DNA from: JBMORL01 sp049322335
GTDB taxonomy: Bacteria; Bacteroidota; Bacteroidia; Flavobacteriales_D; UBA2798
Length of the DNA: 64,000 nt
NCBI GenBank assembly: GCA_049322335.1
Contig: JBMORL010000036.1
Location: forward strand, 1-64,000
Direction: 5' to 3'
Shown: positions 25,812 to 34,558 of the stretch, in pieces
Numbering within the stretch: the stretch's first letter is position 1
Layout: each line of letters starts with the position of its first letter
The notes under the pieces: model-generated
What the model saw: the letters and a program-made list of their open reading frames with translations, nothing else
Told to the model about the DNA's origin: nothing
The model's database searches: none
Translations under genes and position numbers: made by a program

Positions 25812-26837
25812 ATGAAAAAAATTTACCTGGCCCTATCATTTTTAGCCGTGTCTTCTGTATCAATGGCTCAAAACATTTCCATTGACTTTCAGGATGACGC
25901 ATGGTATGTAAACAATGTACTTCACCAGTATCCTTCACAAATTACCGGTGATACAATGTGGTACAGCACCGACAACGATGGATTCCCCGATGCAAACGCA
26001 CGTCCCGGTGACTGGTTTCTTCTTTATGCTTTTGCTGTAGCCGACTCTATTACAGGAACTGGCGACACCAACGTAGCTTTAGGATCAAGCTCATGGCACT
26101 CTACCGTAGCCATTTCCGACAACTGGTTCATTACCCGTTTCTTTGTGCCTTCATCTGCTACCATGCTTACATGGAAATCTGCTACCCGCCAGACTCCTCT
26201 TTACCTGGACGGATACAAAGTGAAAATTTCTACCGGAACAAACGACCTCGCTGATTTTACTACAACTCTTTTCAGCGCTGCAGAATTTGTAACTACTACC
26301 GGAGCCAACAACAACGATTTCGCTACCTACACTTTTGCTCCAAACGGTGCATGGGTTCAGGGATGGAACGGAACAGCCATTGTTCCTACAGAAATTGAAG
26401 ATTCAGGTGACTCTTCACGCTGGATTGGTATTCTTACCACCAAATCTGTTTCTCTCGCTTCTTATGTTGGTCAGGATGTTTACATCGGATTCCACCACAC
26501 TACAGAAGACGATAACCTCATCTCTATTGACGATATCCTCATCAACAACGTTAGCTTTAACGGAGTTGAAGAAATCGCTCTTGACCTGGGTGTGAAAGCT
26601 TATCCTAATCCTACTGCAGATTTCATCAATGTATCTTTCAACCTGAATTTCGATTCTCCTGTGTTTATCGATGTTCGTGATGTAGAAGGACGCCTGGTGA
26701 AAACCGTTAGCATGGGTGTTAAAGGACAAGGTTCTTATACCCAGCAAATCAACGTTAACGATATCGCTAACGGAACTTACAACGTATTCATCAAAACTTC
26801 AAAAGGAACCAGCCACTATTCTTTCATCAAGAACTAA
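25812..26837 (+). CDS. Secreted choice-of-anchor-J-like protein with T9SS sorting domain
   Basis: A 341-residue exported protein. A signal peptide (1-19, ending SMAQ) is followed by a beta-sandwich of the cleaved-adhesin/choice-of-anchor-J type (about 20-255, with DNWFITRFF, ATMLTWKSATRQ, YVGQDVYIGFHHTTEDDNLISIDDILINNV). A C-terminal type A sorting domain follows (AYPNPTADFINVSF to the end, about 262-341), which directs secretion and surface attachment through the Por system. Codons are strongly biased to C-ending forms (AAC, TTC), unlike most neighbours, as expected for a highly expressed gene. It has its own promoter and terminator. The binding partner is unknown. Confidence 0.82.
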   Translation: MKKIYLALSFLAVSSVSMAQNISIDFQDDAWYVNNVLHQYPSQITGDTMWYSTDNDGFPDANARPGDWFLLYAFAVADSITGTGDTNVALGSSSWHSTVAISDNWFITRFFVPSSATMLTWKSATRQTPLYLDGYKVKISTGTNDLADFTTTLFSAAEFVTTTGANNNDFATYTFAPNGAWVQGWNGTAIVPTEIEDSGDSSRWIGILTTKSVSLASYVGQDVYIGFHHTTEDDNLISIDDILINNVSFNGVEEIALDLGVKAYPNPTADFINVSFNLNFDSPVFIDVRDVEGRLVKTVSMGVKGQGSYTQQINVNDIANGTYNVFIKTSKGTSHYSFIKN

Positions 26838-26858
26838 TAGCGGGATAATTTTTTCCTC

Positions 26859-26890
26859 AAAAGGCAGCCAATGGCTGCCTTTTGTTTTTT
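26859..26890 (+). terminator. Terminator after the 25812 T9SS gene
   Basis: AAAAGGCAGCCA (26859-26870) pairs with TGGCTGCCTTTT (26872-26883) and a T-rich tail follows (GTTTTTT). Confidence 0.85.
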
Positions 26891-26978
26891 ATTACAAACC
26901 GTTTCCTAATTAATTCGCTTTTCCCTTTCCAAATCTGTTTTTTTTTAACTTTTATTTAGTTAGTTCGGTAATCATGAT

Positions 26979-26986
26979 TAAATTTG
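26979..26986 (+). promoter_or_regulatory. Promoter of T9SS protein at 27012
   Basis: TAAATTTG is a perfect TAnnTTTG match, 25 nt before the ATG. Confidence 0.55.
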
Positions 26987-27011
26987 GTGGAACGTAAAAA
27001 AACCATTTATT

Positions 27012-28952
27012 ATGAATAAAAACTACTTGATTTTAGGACTTGTCTTTTTATCAGGAACGGCATTCGCTCAGAAGAATCTGACAGGTGTTCCTAAAAAAGA
27101 AGCAGCGCACCAGGTGAATGCAAATGTAGAATCTACCGTTTGCACTCCCGGAAGCGTAGCAACTATTGAAAACCGTGCACCCGGAGATCCCATTATTTAT
27201 GAAGATTTCGCCAACGGCCTTGCAGGAAACACCACTTTCGGTGCGTGGACTACTTCAGGAGCTGACGGAGCTATTTGGCTGTATGATACAGATGGCCCCA
27301 ATGGAAATTTCTCTTCCACTGCACAGGTGATTACTTCTACCACTGCATCAAACGGATTCATGATCTTTGACAGCAACCTTTCCAATAATACCGCTCCTTA
27401 CGTTAACCGCGTTGGACAATTGGTATCACCGGTTATGGACCTTAGCGCCTATACCAACGTTACCATGATCTTCCAGCAGGCATGGAGACATTGCTGCGAC
27501 AACTCATTTGAATACTATGCTGAAGTTTCAAGTGATGGTTTTACCAGTGAAGTTTTGCAGGTAATTATTTCCGACCGCGGAACACAACCATTCTTCAATG
27601 GTGTGAACGCAGTTCCCGGAACTATGACTACCAAAATCGACCTCACCAATGTTCTTTCTATGGTAGCAAATCCAACAACTGTTCAGGTTCGTTTTAACCA
27701 TGATGGTTCGGGTGGAACTTCTCACTACTTCTGGATGATTGACGATTTCTCCCTGATTGAAGCCCGCTCAAACGACCTGGAAGCTACCGGACGCAGACAT
27801 TATCTGAACACTCCTCTTCTGTATGGTTTGGATTATACAATCGTTCCCGTTGATCAGCGTGTTCCTTTCTCTTTTTATGGTGGCGCTAACAACGTTGGTT
27901 CTTCTACTGCCAACAATGCTATACTTACTGTTAATGTAAAGCAAGGAACTACCACTGTTTATACAGGAACTTCGTCAACAACTACTATTCCACCTGCCAC
28001 CAGCAACGACAGCCTTAATGTAAGCTCGTGGAATCCCGGTTCTACTACAACCACTCCCAATAACACTTATACAGTGGAGTATGTAATTTCACATGGCACA
28101 GCTGATGATGATAATACTGACAATATGCTAACGCGTACTGTTTATCTCCATCAAACTATTTATGCCCGCGATGAAGGCACACCTGCCGGAAACGTTCGTA
28201 CCGGTTACATCAAAAGCTTATCCGGTTCTTTGGGTGAGGCTCTTGAAATCGGAAACGTGTTTGAGATCAGCACAACTGATACCATTACAGATATTCAGAT
28301 CGGACTTGCTTCTTCTTCCATTAATACTGCAGCTGTAGTTGGTAAAACTATCGTAGGAAAAGTTTACCTGTGGGACGGAACAACTTATAGCCTTATTGCA
28401 GAAACCGATTTCTACACACTGGTTTCTGGTAATTTCGGACAAGCCGTTACATTGCCTTTATTGGCACCTGTAGCTGTTAACTCAGGAGATGACCTGTTGG
28501 TTGTAGCTTCTCACTCAGGTGGTGCTGCAGACGGAACAGAAGATGTAGGATTCGGAACTGCCGGTGTGGTAGATGACGGAACTGTTCTCGGATTTACCGG
28601 TGGAAGCCTGTTCCAGCTTACTGCTCCGCAGGCGGTAATTGTTCGTCCGGTATTTAACGAAAATGTTTCTGTTGGCGAAAACGAAACCGGTTTCTACCTT
28701 GGACAAAATGCTCCCAACCCTTTCAATGGATATACTTCAGTTTCTTATAGCCTCACTAAAAATGCAACTGTTTCTTTTGATGTAGTTGACATTACAGGCA
28801 AACTGGTTTATTCTTCCAGCGAAGGAGAAAAAGCTGCAGGAGTTCACAAAATCCAGCTCAATGCAGAAGGATTTGCAGCAGGCGTATATTATTATACACT
28901 TACTGTAAACGGACAGAAAATGACCAAGAAAATGGTGATTACTGAAAAATAA
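27012..28952 (+). CDS. Large secreted adhesin-like protein with T9SS sorting domain
   Basis: A 646-residue secreted protein. It has a signal peptide (1-19), a choice-of-anchor-J/MAM-like beta-sandwich (about 60-245, ending in SHYFWMIDDFSLIEA) and a middle region of Ig-like or immunoglobulin-fold strands rich in Thr, Ser and Asn (about 255-560). The C-terminal type A sorting domain begins at NAPNPFNGYTSVSYSL (about 568-646). Its codon use is C-rich like the preceding T9SS gene, which suggests high expression and possibly paralogous origin of the N-terminal domains. It has its own promoter and terminator. No catalytic motif was seen, so a structural or adhesive role is the best inference. Confidence 0.82.
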   Translation: MNKNYLILGLVFLSGTAFAQKNLTGVPKKEAAHQVNANVESTVCTPGSVATIENRAPGDPIIYEDFANGLAGNTTFGAWTTSGADGAIWLYDTDGPNGNFSSTAQVITSTTASNGFMIFDSNLSNNTAPYVNRVGQLVSPVMDLSAYTNVTMIFQQAWRHCCDNSFEYYAEVSSDGFTSEVLQVIISDRGTQPFFNGVNAVPGTMTTKIDLTNVLSMVANPTTVQVRFNHDGSGGTSHYFWMIDDFSLIEARSNDLEATGRRHYLNTPLLYGLDYTIVPVDQRVPFSFYGGANNVGSSTANNAILTVNVKQGTTTVYTGTSSTTTIPPATSNDSLNVSSWNPGSTTTTPNNTYTVEYVISHGTADDDNTDNMLTRTVYLHQTIYARDEGTPAGNVRTGYIKSLSGSLGEALEIGNVFEISTTDTITDIQIGLASSSINTAAVVGKTIVGKVYLWDGTTYSLIAETDFYTLVSGNFGQAVTLPLLAPVAVNSGDDLLVVASHSGGAADGTEDVGFGTAGVVDDGTVLGFTGGSLFQLTAPQAVIVRPVFNENVSVGENETGFYLGQNAPNPFNGYTSVSYSLTKNATVSFDVVDITGKLVYSSSEGEKAAGVHKIQLNAEGFAAGVYYYTLTVNGQKMTKKMVITEK

Positions 28953-28969
28953 CCTTTTCCCGATACTCA

Positions 28970-29000
28970 AAAAGCCCTCCCGAAACGGAGGGCTTTTTTT
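28970..29000 (+). terminator. Terminator after the 27012 T9SS gene
   Basis: AAAAGCCCTCC (28970-28980) pairs with GGAGGGCTTTT (28987-28997), loop CGAAAC, followed by further T residues. Confidence 0.88.
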
Positions 29001-29180
29001 ATATCCTGCCGTTGGATCACCCGCTTTAACCGCAGGCTCATTTTTGCATAACAAAGCTGCGATCCCTTCGTAAATTAGACCTAAGAATTACTTTAAGCTC
29101 TTTTTAGCTTTCTCACAATAATCGCAACTCTTAACCGCAGTTGCAGGCATGGAGTAATTGCTTATTTGGTTTTGTTTGGG

Positions 29181-29220
29181 AAAATCCCCCGTTCTGGCTC
29201 GGACGGGGGATTTTGTTTTT
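29181..29220 (-). terminator. Terminator of the MlaFE operon (bidirectional)
   Basis: A 12-bp stem AAAATCCCCCGT (29181-29192) / ACGGGGGATTTT (29203-29214) with T-rich flanks on both strands lies at the stop codon of the ATPase gene. The ~180 nt between it and the previous terminator contain no ORF; only a weak GCAACT/AGTTGC stem was seen at about 29127-29146. Confidence 0.75.
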
Positions 29221-29980
29221 ATTGTCCTGACAATTTTTCCTTCAGTGTTTTCATGAATTTTGAAGCGTAAACAAAATCCACAATTTCCTGGTTGGTGGTT
29301 TTGATGATCTCGTGTTTGTTTCCCTCCCACCATTTTTTTCCGTTGTATATAAACATCACGTGTTCGCCAATTTCCATTACAGAATTCATATCGTGGGTTA
29401 TGGCTACAGTGGTAATATTAAACTCCTGCGTAATTTCTTCAATGAGGTTATCAATTACAATAGAAGTTTGCGGGTCAAGTCCTGAGTTGGGCTCATCGCA
29501 AAACAGGTATTTCGGATTCATGGCAATGGCACGTGCAATGCCCACCCTCTTTTTCATTCCACCCGAAATTTCGGAAGGAAACAGATTATTTTTATTCTCA
29601 ATATTTACCCTTTTCAAACAAAAATTAACGCGATCAAGCATTTCGCTTTTTGTCATATTTGTAAACAGTTTGAGCGGAAACATTACGTTTTCTTCTACAG
29701 TAAGCGAATCAAACAACGCACTATATTGAAATAAAAAACCTATCTGTTTTCTTATCTCTATTCTTTCTTTTTCTTTCAGTTTGGCAAATTCCTGCCCGTC
29801 ATATAGGATGGATCCCTGGTCAACTTCCATTAATCCCACAATACATTTTGTCAAAACCGATTTTCCCGATCCGCTCTGGCCAATGATCATATTCACTTTT
29901 CCGGTTTGAAATGAAAAGGAAATATCATCCAGCACTTTATTGTCGCCAAACGATTTGCTGATATTTTTTACTTCGATCAT
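29219..29980 (-). CDS. ABC transporter ATPase, MlaF/Ttg2A family
   Basis: The ATPase of an MCE/Mla-type lipid transport system, which moves phospholipids between membranes. It has 253 residues from the ATG at 29980, chosen because its ATGA overlaps the permease stop; an ATG 12 nt upstream also exists. Visible motifs are Walker A GQSGSGKS, the Q-loop FLFQYSALFDSLTVEENV, the signature SGGMKKR and Walker B YLFCDEP with the NSGLDP D-loop. FDSLTVEENV and GMKKRVGIARA are typical of MlaF. The MCE-domain protein that completes the system is not in the window. Confidence 0.88.
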   Translation of the reverse strand: MIEVKNISKSFGDNKVLDDISFSFQTGKVNMIIGQSGSGKSVLTKCIVGLMEVDQGSILYDGQEFAKLKEKERIEIRKQIGFLFQYSALFDSLTVEENVMFPLKLFTNMTKSEMLDRVNFCLKRVNIENKNNLFPSEISGGMKKRVGIARAIAMNPKYLFCDEPNSGLDPQTSIVIDNLIEEITQEFNITTVAITHDMNSVMEIGEHVMFIYNGKKWWEGNKHEIIKTTNQEIVDFVYASKFMKTLKEKLSGQ

Positions 29981-30720
29981 ACCAGCATCCATTGGGTTAA
30001 CAGGTAATTTACCAGCAAAATAACAATACTGCTTACTACCACCGATTTAGTACTGGCTCTTCCCACTTCAATAGATCCACCGCGGGTATAATAACCATAA
30101 TAAGCTGCTATAGTAGCAATAAAAAAAGCAAATACTACGGTTTTTGTCAAAGCATATTGAATAGCAAAAGGCTGAAACCAGTATCGCACGCCATATACAT
30201 ATTGTGCCGTGGTAACTTCTCCGGTTAATTCGCCAAAAAGCCATCCTCCAAATATTCCCAGGAACATAGAGATAATGATAACAAAAGGAAACATAAACAT
30301 AGCAGCCATTACCTTAGGCAATACCAGGTATCCGGGAGAATTAACACCCATAATATCCAGCGCATCAATTTGTTCGGTAACACGCATTGAGCCGATTTCG
30401 GACGAGATTTTTGATCCGACTATACCGGCAAGAATTAATGAAATAATGGTGGGAGAGAATTCAAGTATAATGGATTGCCTTGCTGTAAATCCCACTGTAT
30501 AGGGCGGAATAAGAGGTGAATCGATATTATAGGAAGTTTGAAGGGTAATTACTGCCCCGATAAAAAGCGACATAATAGAAACTATACCCAGAGAATTAAT
30601 TCCCAGGCCTATACACTCATCCAAAAACCGGTGGTAATAGATGGAAAATTTCTCGGGTTTACGGAAAGTATACCTCAGAAAAATGGAAAACTGCCCTATT
30701 TCGAATAAAAACTTGTTCAA
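29977..30720 (-). CDS. ABC transporter permease, MlaE family
   Basis: The inner-membrane permease of an Mla/MCE lipid transporter, with five to six helices. The conserved SLGIVSIMSLFIGAVITLQTSYN and IVGSKISSEIGSMRVTEQIDALDIMGV segments are the MlaE signatures. No ATG is available near the N-terminus. I place the start at TTG 30720 (247 residues, LNKFLFEIGQF, matching relatives) because the -7-like element at 30735-30742 would be inside the longer TTG-initiated frame. It is translationally coupled to the ATPase. Confidence 0.85.
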   Translation of the reverse strand: MNKFLFEIGQFSIFLRYTFRKPEKFSIYYHRFLDECIGLGINSLGIVSIMSLFIGAVITLQTSYNIDSPLIPPYTVGFTARQSIILEFSPTIISLILAGIVGSKISSEIGSMRVTEQIDALDIMGVNSPGYLVLPKVMAAMFMFPFVIIISMFLGIFGGWLFGELTGEVTTAQYVYGVRYWFQPFAIQYALTKTVVFAFFIATIAAYYGYYTRGGSIEVGRASTKSVVVSSIVILLVNYLLTQWMLV

Positions 30721-30734
30721 TGTGAATGTTTGCC

Positions 30735-30742
30735 CGAAATTA
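30735..30742 (-). promoter_or_regulatory. Promoter of the MlaEF pair (TAATTTCG variant)
   Basis: TAATTTCG on the minus strand, 7 of 8 to TAnnTTTG, 14 nt before the TTG start proposed at 30720. Confidence 0.4.
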
Positions 30743-30756
30743 CACAATTAATAAAA

Positions 30757-30787
30757 TTGACTTTACCCCTTATTTTCATTAATTTTG
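30757..30787 (+). promoter_or_regulatory. Full -33/-7 promoter of the small lipoprotein-SprT pair
   Basis: TTG at 30757-30759 and the perfect -7 TAATTTTG at 30780-30787 are separated by 20 nt, the best two-part Bacteroidota promoter in the window. It lies 24 nt before the ATG at 30812 and back to back with the MlaE promoter. Confidence 0.6.
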
Positions 30788-30811
30788 AAGTAAGTATTAA
30801 ACAAGAGCAGA

Positions 30812-30961
30812 ATGAAAAGAGCCCGTATCCTAATCTGTTTCCTTGCAGCAGCTATTCTGCTGAATGGGTGTTTTTTACGCAGAAAAAACAAGTGTATGGA
30901 TTGTCCCAAATGGGGAATGCAACACGAAGTTCCGGTTGAAAACGGCAAAGTAAGAAGCTGA
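30812..30961 (+). CDS. 49-residue lipoprotein with CxxC motif
   Basis: This short ORF encodes a lipoprotein signal peptide (lipobox LLNGC, Cys20) and a mature peptide of only 30 residues, with an Arg/Lys-rich start, the motif KCMDCPKWG (Cys28, Cys31) and a polar tail. Tiny lipoproteins with a C-x(n)-CPKW/CPTF motif are common in Bacteroidota and have no known function. It has a strong two-part promoter, and its stop lies 6 nt before the SprT-like gene, indicating an operon. Confidence 0.75.
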   Translation: MKRARILICFLAAAILLNGCFLRRKNKCMDCPKWGMQHEVPVENGKVRS

Positions 30962-30967
30962 TTATTC

Positions 30968-31576
30968 ATGACCGGCCGCGAACTGGCACAACATCTACGC
31001 AGATATCTTCCTACCAACACCGAAGAAACCGTTGCCGGCTGGATTATAGAGCACCGTGTTCATTTTCGCATCACAATGCCACGCACTTCCCGATATGGTG
31101 ATTATATGTCGCCACACAAGGGGAAAAGTCATACTATAACAGTAAATGGTGATCTCAACCGTTATTCTTTTTTTATTACGGTTGTACATGAGTTTGCCCA
31201 TCTGCAGACCTTTTTGAAATATGGCAACTATGTTAAATCGCATGGGGAGGAGTGGAAAAAAGAGTTTAAAATTCTTATGGGACCTTTTCTGAATGAGTTT
31301 ATTTTTCCCCGCGACCTGCTGGACGCCCTCTCCAGCCACATGGCCGATCCCAATGCCTCAAGTTGTTACGATCACCATCTTACCCGTCACCTGAAGAAAC
31401 ACGATGCAGAGCCAGCTGTTTTTCTCGAAGATATTCCCGATAACGGGGAATTTTTGCTGAATGGTGTAAAATACATTAAAGGTGTTAAATTAAGAACCCG
31501 TTATCAATGCCGGCAGGCCGGAACTTCCCGTGTTTTTTTAATTGGCAAAACAGCAGAAGTGCAATCGGTGAATTAA
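30968..31576 (+). CDS. SprT-like zinc metallopeptidase-domain protein
   Basis: A 202-residue protein with the SprT-like zincin motif HEFAH (His74-Glu75-His78) and a third ligand candidate His92 in SHGEEW. The C-terminal 60 residues contain no clear zinc ribbon. SprT-like domains occur in DNA-protein-crosslink proteases (Spartan) and in poorly characterised bacterial proteins. It is the second gene of a two-gene unit with the 49-residue lipoprotein, although its product carries no export signal. Confidence 0.82.
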   Translation: MTGRELAQHLRRYLPTNTEETVAGWIIEHRVHFRITMPRTSRYGDYMSPHKGKSHTITVNGDLNRYSFFITVVHEFAHLQTFLKYGNYVKSHGEEWKKEFKILMGPFLNEFIFPRDLLDALSSHMADPNASSCYDHHLTRHLKKHDAEPAVFLEDIPDNGEFLLNGVKYIKGVKLRTRYQCRQAGTSRVFLIGKTAEVQSVN

Positions 31577-31609
31577 TCCACAATAGAAGGTATTCGGTTT
31601 TATTTTTAC

Positions 31610-31617
31610 TAATTTCG
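31610..31617 (+). promoter_or_regulatory. Promoter of aminotransferase-manC unit (TAATTTCG variant)
   Basis: TAATTTCG, 7 of 8 to TAnnTTTG, 19 nt before the ATG at 31637. An AAAGAGG stretch 4-10 nt before the ATG may serve as a weak ribosome-binding site. Confidence 0.4.
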
Positions 31618-31636
31618 GGCGAAAATTAAAGAGGTA

Positions 31637-32923
31637 ATGGAGGCAACGATCAATATGACAAAAAACCTGCGGGTGTCACAAATGGCCGAAACACTTATCG
31701 GTTCGGAAATTATCAAACTGGCCGGGGAAATTCGTGAGAAAATGGCTAAAGGAGAAAAAATTTACAATTTCACTATTGGTGATTTTAATCCGAATATTTT
31801 TCCCATTCCTTCCGAACTGAAGGAAGAGATCATTAAAGCTTATCATCATAACGAAACCAATTATCCCGAAGCCAATGGTATGGCGCGATTGAGAAAAGCT
31901 GTAGCGGCTTTTATAAAAGACAAACAGGGATTATCGTATACAGAAAATGAAGTGCTGATTTCGGGAGGAGCCCGCCCTATTATTTATGCCATTTACAGAA
32001 CCATTGTAGACCCGGGCGACAAAGTAGTGTTTCCTGTGCCTTCATGGAATAATAACCATTATACCCACCTTACCGATTCGCAGTCGGTGTTTGTGGAAAC
32101 GAAGGCTGAAAATAATTTTATGCCTTCGGCTGCTGAGCTGAAACCGTTGCTGAAAGGAGCTACCTTACTTTCTCTCTGTTCACCGCTTAATCCTACCGGA
32201 ACGGTTTTTACCAAAGAAGGGCTGGAAGAAATCTGCGACCTGGTGCTGGAAGAAAATGCACGCAGGGGTGATAACGAAAAGCCGTTATACGTTATGTACG
32301 ATCAGATTTACTGGGTGCTGACTTACGGTGAAACCAAACATATTGATCCCGTTTCCCTGCGTCCTGAGATGAGAAATTATACTCTTTTTGTTGATGGAAT
32401 TTCCAAATCACTGGCGGCAACCGGTGTGCGGGTGGGATGGACATTCGGGCCGCTAAGCATTATTGACAAAATGAAATCCATTCTCTCACATGTGGGAGCA
32501 TGGTCGCCCAAAGCCGAGCAAATGGCCACAGCTGCCTACCTTGAAAACAAGCAGGCCGTTGACCGTTATCTTATATCATTTAAAAAAGAAATCAGCGACC
32601 GCCTCACCGGTTTTTATAACGTGTTTCAGAAACTGAAAAAAGAAGGATATAACGTAGATGCCATTGCCCCCCAGGCGGCTATTTACCTTACGGTAAACAT
32701 TAACCTTAAAGGCAAAAAAACAGCAGAAGGAAAAACCCTTGCCACCACAGCCGATGCCACCAAATATATACTGGACGAAGCAAAAATTGCGCTTGTCCCG
32801 TTTTACTGTTTCGGAGCTTCTGCCGATTCTACCTGGTATCGTTTATCGGTGGGCACTTCTTCCATGAATGATATTGATGCCGTATACTCCGCATTAAAAA
32901 ATGCACTGGATAAACTTTCGTAG
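31637..32923 (+). CDS. Class I/II PLP-dependent aminotransferase
   Basis: A fold-type I aminotransferase of 428 residues, of the aspartate-aminotransferase-like group common in Bacteroidota. It shows ISGGARPIIYAIYRTIVDPGD (PLP-phosphate region), PLNPTGTVF, the PLP-pyridine Asp/Tyr region YVMYDQIYW and the Schiff-base lysine in DGISKSLAATGVRVGW. The substrate is not determined by these motifs. The manC start lies 6 nt after its stop, so the two are co-transcribed. Confidence 0.87.
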   Translation: MEATINMTKNLRVSQMAETLIGSEIIKLAGEIREKMAKGEKIYNFTIGDFNPNIFPIPSELKEEIIKAYHHNETNYPEANGMARLRKAVAAFIKDKQGLSYTENEVLISGGARPIIYAIYRTIVDPGDKVVFPVPSWNNNHYTHLTDSQSVFVETKAENNFMPSAAELKPLLKGATLLSLCSPLNPTGTVFTKEGLEEICDLVLEENARRGDNEKPLYVMYDQIYWVLTYGETKHIDPVSLRPEMRNYTLFVDGISKSLAATGVRVGWTFGPLSIIDKMKSILSHVGAWSPKAEQMATAAYLENKQAVDRYLISFKKEISDRLTGFYNVFQKLKKEGYNVDAIAPQAAIYLTVNINLKGKKTAEGKTLATTADATKYILDEAKIALVPFYCFGASADSTWYRLSVGTSSMNDIDAVYSALKNALDKLS

Positions 32924-32929
32924 TATCTG

Positions 32930-34018
32930 ATGAATAAAAACAACTACTGTGTCATCATGGCCGGTGGCATAGGAAGCCGCCTGTGGCCCATGAGCCGTAC
33001 TGCCAACCCAAAACAGTTTCACGATGTATTGGGTGTAGGAAGAACTTTGTTGCAGCAAACTTTCGACCGCTTTGAAAATGTTTGTCCCGATGAAAATATT
33101 TTTGTGGTTACCAACGAACAATACCTTGATCTTGTAAAACAGCAATTACCCCAACTTACCGACAACCAGATTTTGTGTGAGCCCGACCGGAGAAATACCG
33201 CTCCGTGTATTGCCTACGCCTGTTTTAAAATTGAAGCATTGAATCCAGAGGCAAGAATAGTAGTGGCTTCGTCTGATCATCTTATTATTAAAGAGGAGGT
33301 TTTTAAAAAAACTATTCTTCTTTCACTGGAACAGGCTTCAAAAAACGATTGCCTGATTACACTCGGAATAAAACCCAGCAGGCCTGATACCGGTTACGGA
33401 TATATTCAGTTTGTGGATGATCCTTCAGCTATCGATCCTTCGATTAAAAAAGTAAAAACCTTTACTGAAAAACCCTCACTTGAAATTGCACAACAATTTT
33501 TGGAAAGCGGTGATTTCTACTGGAACTCCGGCATTTTTATCTGGAGCCTGAAAAGTATTATGAAAGCCTTTGAAAAATATATGCCGCACACCAACGGCCT
33601 GTTTATGGAAGGCAAAGGTTTGTATAATACTGAAAAGGAAAAAGATTTTATCCATACCATTTACCAGCAATGCAAAAATATTTCTATCGATTATGGTGTA
33701 ATGGAAAAAGCAAAAAATGTACTGGTAGTGTTGAGTGATTTTGGGTGGTCGGATCTCGGAACATGGGGCTCATTGTATACGCACGTGAAGCATGACAAAA
33801 ATGAAAATGCAGTAGTAGGAAAAAACGTAAGATTTTATGACAGCAGTAACAACATGATAAGTGTTCCTAAAAATAAAATGGTGGTGATTCAGGGCCTCGA
33901 TGATTATATCGTGGTAGAATCAGACAACATCCTGCTTATCTGTAAAAAACGTGACGAGCAAAAAATAAAACAGTTCGTCAACGACATCAAAACCGAAAAG
34001 GGAGATAAGTTTAGTTAG
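32930..34018 (+). CDS. manC: Mannose-1-phosphate guanylyltransferase
   Basis: This enzyme forms GDP-mannose from GTP and mannose-1-phosphate for glycan synthesis. The 362-residue protein has the nucleotidyltransferase signature GGIGSRLWPMSR followed by PKQF, then EPDRRNTAPCIAYA, DTGYGYIQ, FTEKPS and NSGIFIWS, all diagnostic of the ManC/GMP family. It lacks the C-terminal phosphomannose-isomerase domain of bifunctional enzymes. It complements the nucleotide-sugar genes at 9-14 kb. Confidence 0.92.
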   Translation: MNKNNYCVIMAGGIGSRLWPMSRTANPKQFHDVLGVGRTLLQQTFDRFENVCPDENIFVVTNEQYLDLVKQQLPQLTDNQILCEPDRRNTAPCIAYACFKIEALNPEARIVVASSDHLIIKEEVFKKTILLSLEQASKNDCLITLGIKPSRPDTGYGYIQFVDDPSAIDPSIKKVKTFTEKPSLEIAQQFLESGDFYWNSGIFIWSLKSIMKAFEKYMPHTNGLFMEGKGLYNTEKEKDFIHTIYQQCKNISIDYGVMEKAKNVLVVLSDFGWSDLGTWGSLYTHVKHDKNENAVVGKNVRFYDSSNNMISVPKNKMVVIQGLDDYIVVESDNILLICKKRDEQKIKQFVNDIKTEKGDKFS

Positions 34019-34099
34019 TAGTGAGATGTGAGACTTGGGTACTGAGATTTTAGTTCGATTATCATAATCTGTTCCATCTCTGTACTCATATCTCACTAC
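34018..34099. repeat. Inverted repeat of CTCATATCTCACTAC words
   Basis: GTAGTGAGATGTGAG (34018-34032) is inverted at CTCATATCTCACTAC (34085-34099) with one mismatch, and the right side continues with degenerate copies (ACTCATATCTCAATACTCACTAC) to about 34130. It fills the gap between the convergent manC and Hsp15 genes. Confidence 0.65.
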
Positions 34100-34134
34100 C
34101 CAATACTCATATCTCAATACTCACTACTACCTCA

Positions 34135-34503
34135 TCAATATTCTTCAAAAAACTTCCCGATATCCCTGCGGTCTTTTTTCGTGGGGCGTCCGCTTCCCTT
34201 TTGGCGGAAAACACCCTGATTCTCCTTTACTATCTTCAGTTTTTCCAGTTCTTTGGGATCGGTAATATCTTCCGCAAATTCGCTTACCGTTTTTGCACTT
34301 ACCCTTGATTTTGGAAAGCCCTTTACCACATACGATTTATAAACGGACAGGTAGCGCACTTTTATTTTATCTCCCGCTTTTACTTCAGCTGCAGGCTTCG
34401 CCTTATTATCGTTTACTATTACTTTTCCTCCCTTACAGGCTTCGGTAGCCAGCGAGCGTGTTTTATATACACGAATACACCACAAATATTTATCAATGCG
34501 CAT
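34135..34503 (-). CDS. hslR: S4-domain RNA-binding protein, Hsp15 family
   Basis: A 122-residue protein of the Hsp15 family, which binds 50S subunits carrying nascent chains and helps recycle stalled ribosomes. The S4 RNA-binding domain covers the N-terminus (MRIDKYLWCIRVYKTRSLATEACKGG begins it) and the basic tail GRPTKKDRRDI is typical. It is transcribed divergently from tsaE. Confidence 0.88.
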   Translation of the reverse strand: MRIDKYLWCIRVYKTRSLATEACKGGKVIVNDNKAKPAAEVKAGDKIKVRYLSVYKSYVVKGFPKSRVSAKTVSEFAEDITDPKELEKLKIVKENQGVFRQKGSGRPTKKDRRDIGKFFEEY

Positions 34504-34523
34504 AGATATTCAATTCTGCATTA

Positions 34524-34531
34524 CAAAAATA
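34524..34531 (-). promoter_or_regulatory. Promoter of Hsp15 gene
   Basis: TATTTTTG on the minus strand, perfect TAnnTTTG, 20 nt before the ATG at 34503. Confidence 0.5.
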
Positions 34532-34546
34532 ATGATTCGTGTTATG

Positions 34547-34554
34547 TATCTTTG
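34547..34554 (+). promoter_or_regulatory. tsaE promoter, 4 nt before ATG (leaderless)
   Basis: TATCTTTG is a perfect -7 element ending 4 nt before the ATG at 34559. It decides the tsaE start, because any longer reading frame would run through the promoter. Confidence 0.6.
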
Positions 34555-34558
34555 TGTG

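Noticed and set aside
29088..29180. Possible small RNA or tRNA in the gap after the T9SS gene
   Set aside because: No cloverleaf or T-loop sequence; only a 6-bp GCAACT/AGTTGC stem, too weak to call.
31637..32923. Aminotransferase as the missing WbpE
   Set aside because: Its motifs are those of the aspartate-aminotransferase group, not of the DegT/DnrJ/EryC1 sugar aminotransferases, and it is not near the Wbp genes.
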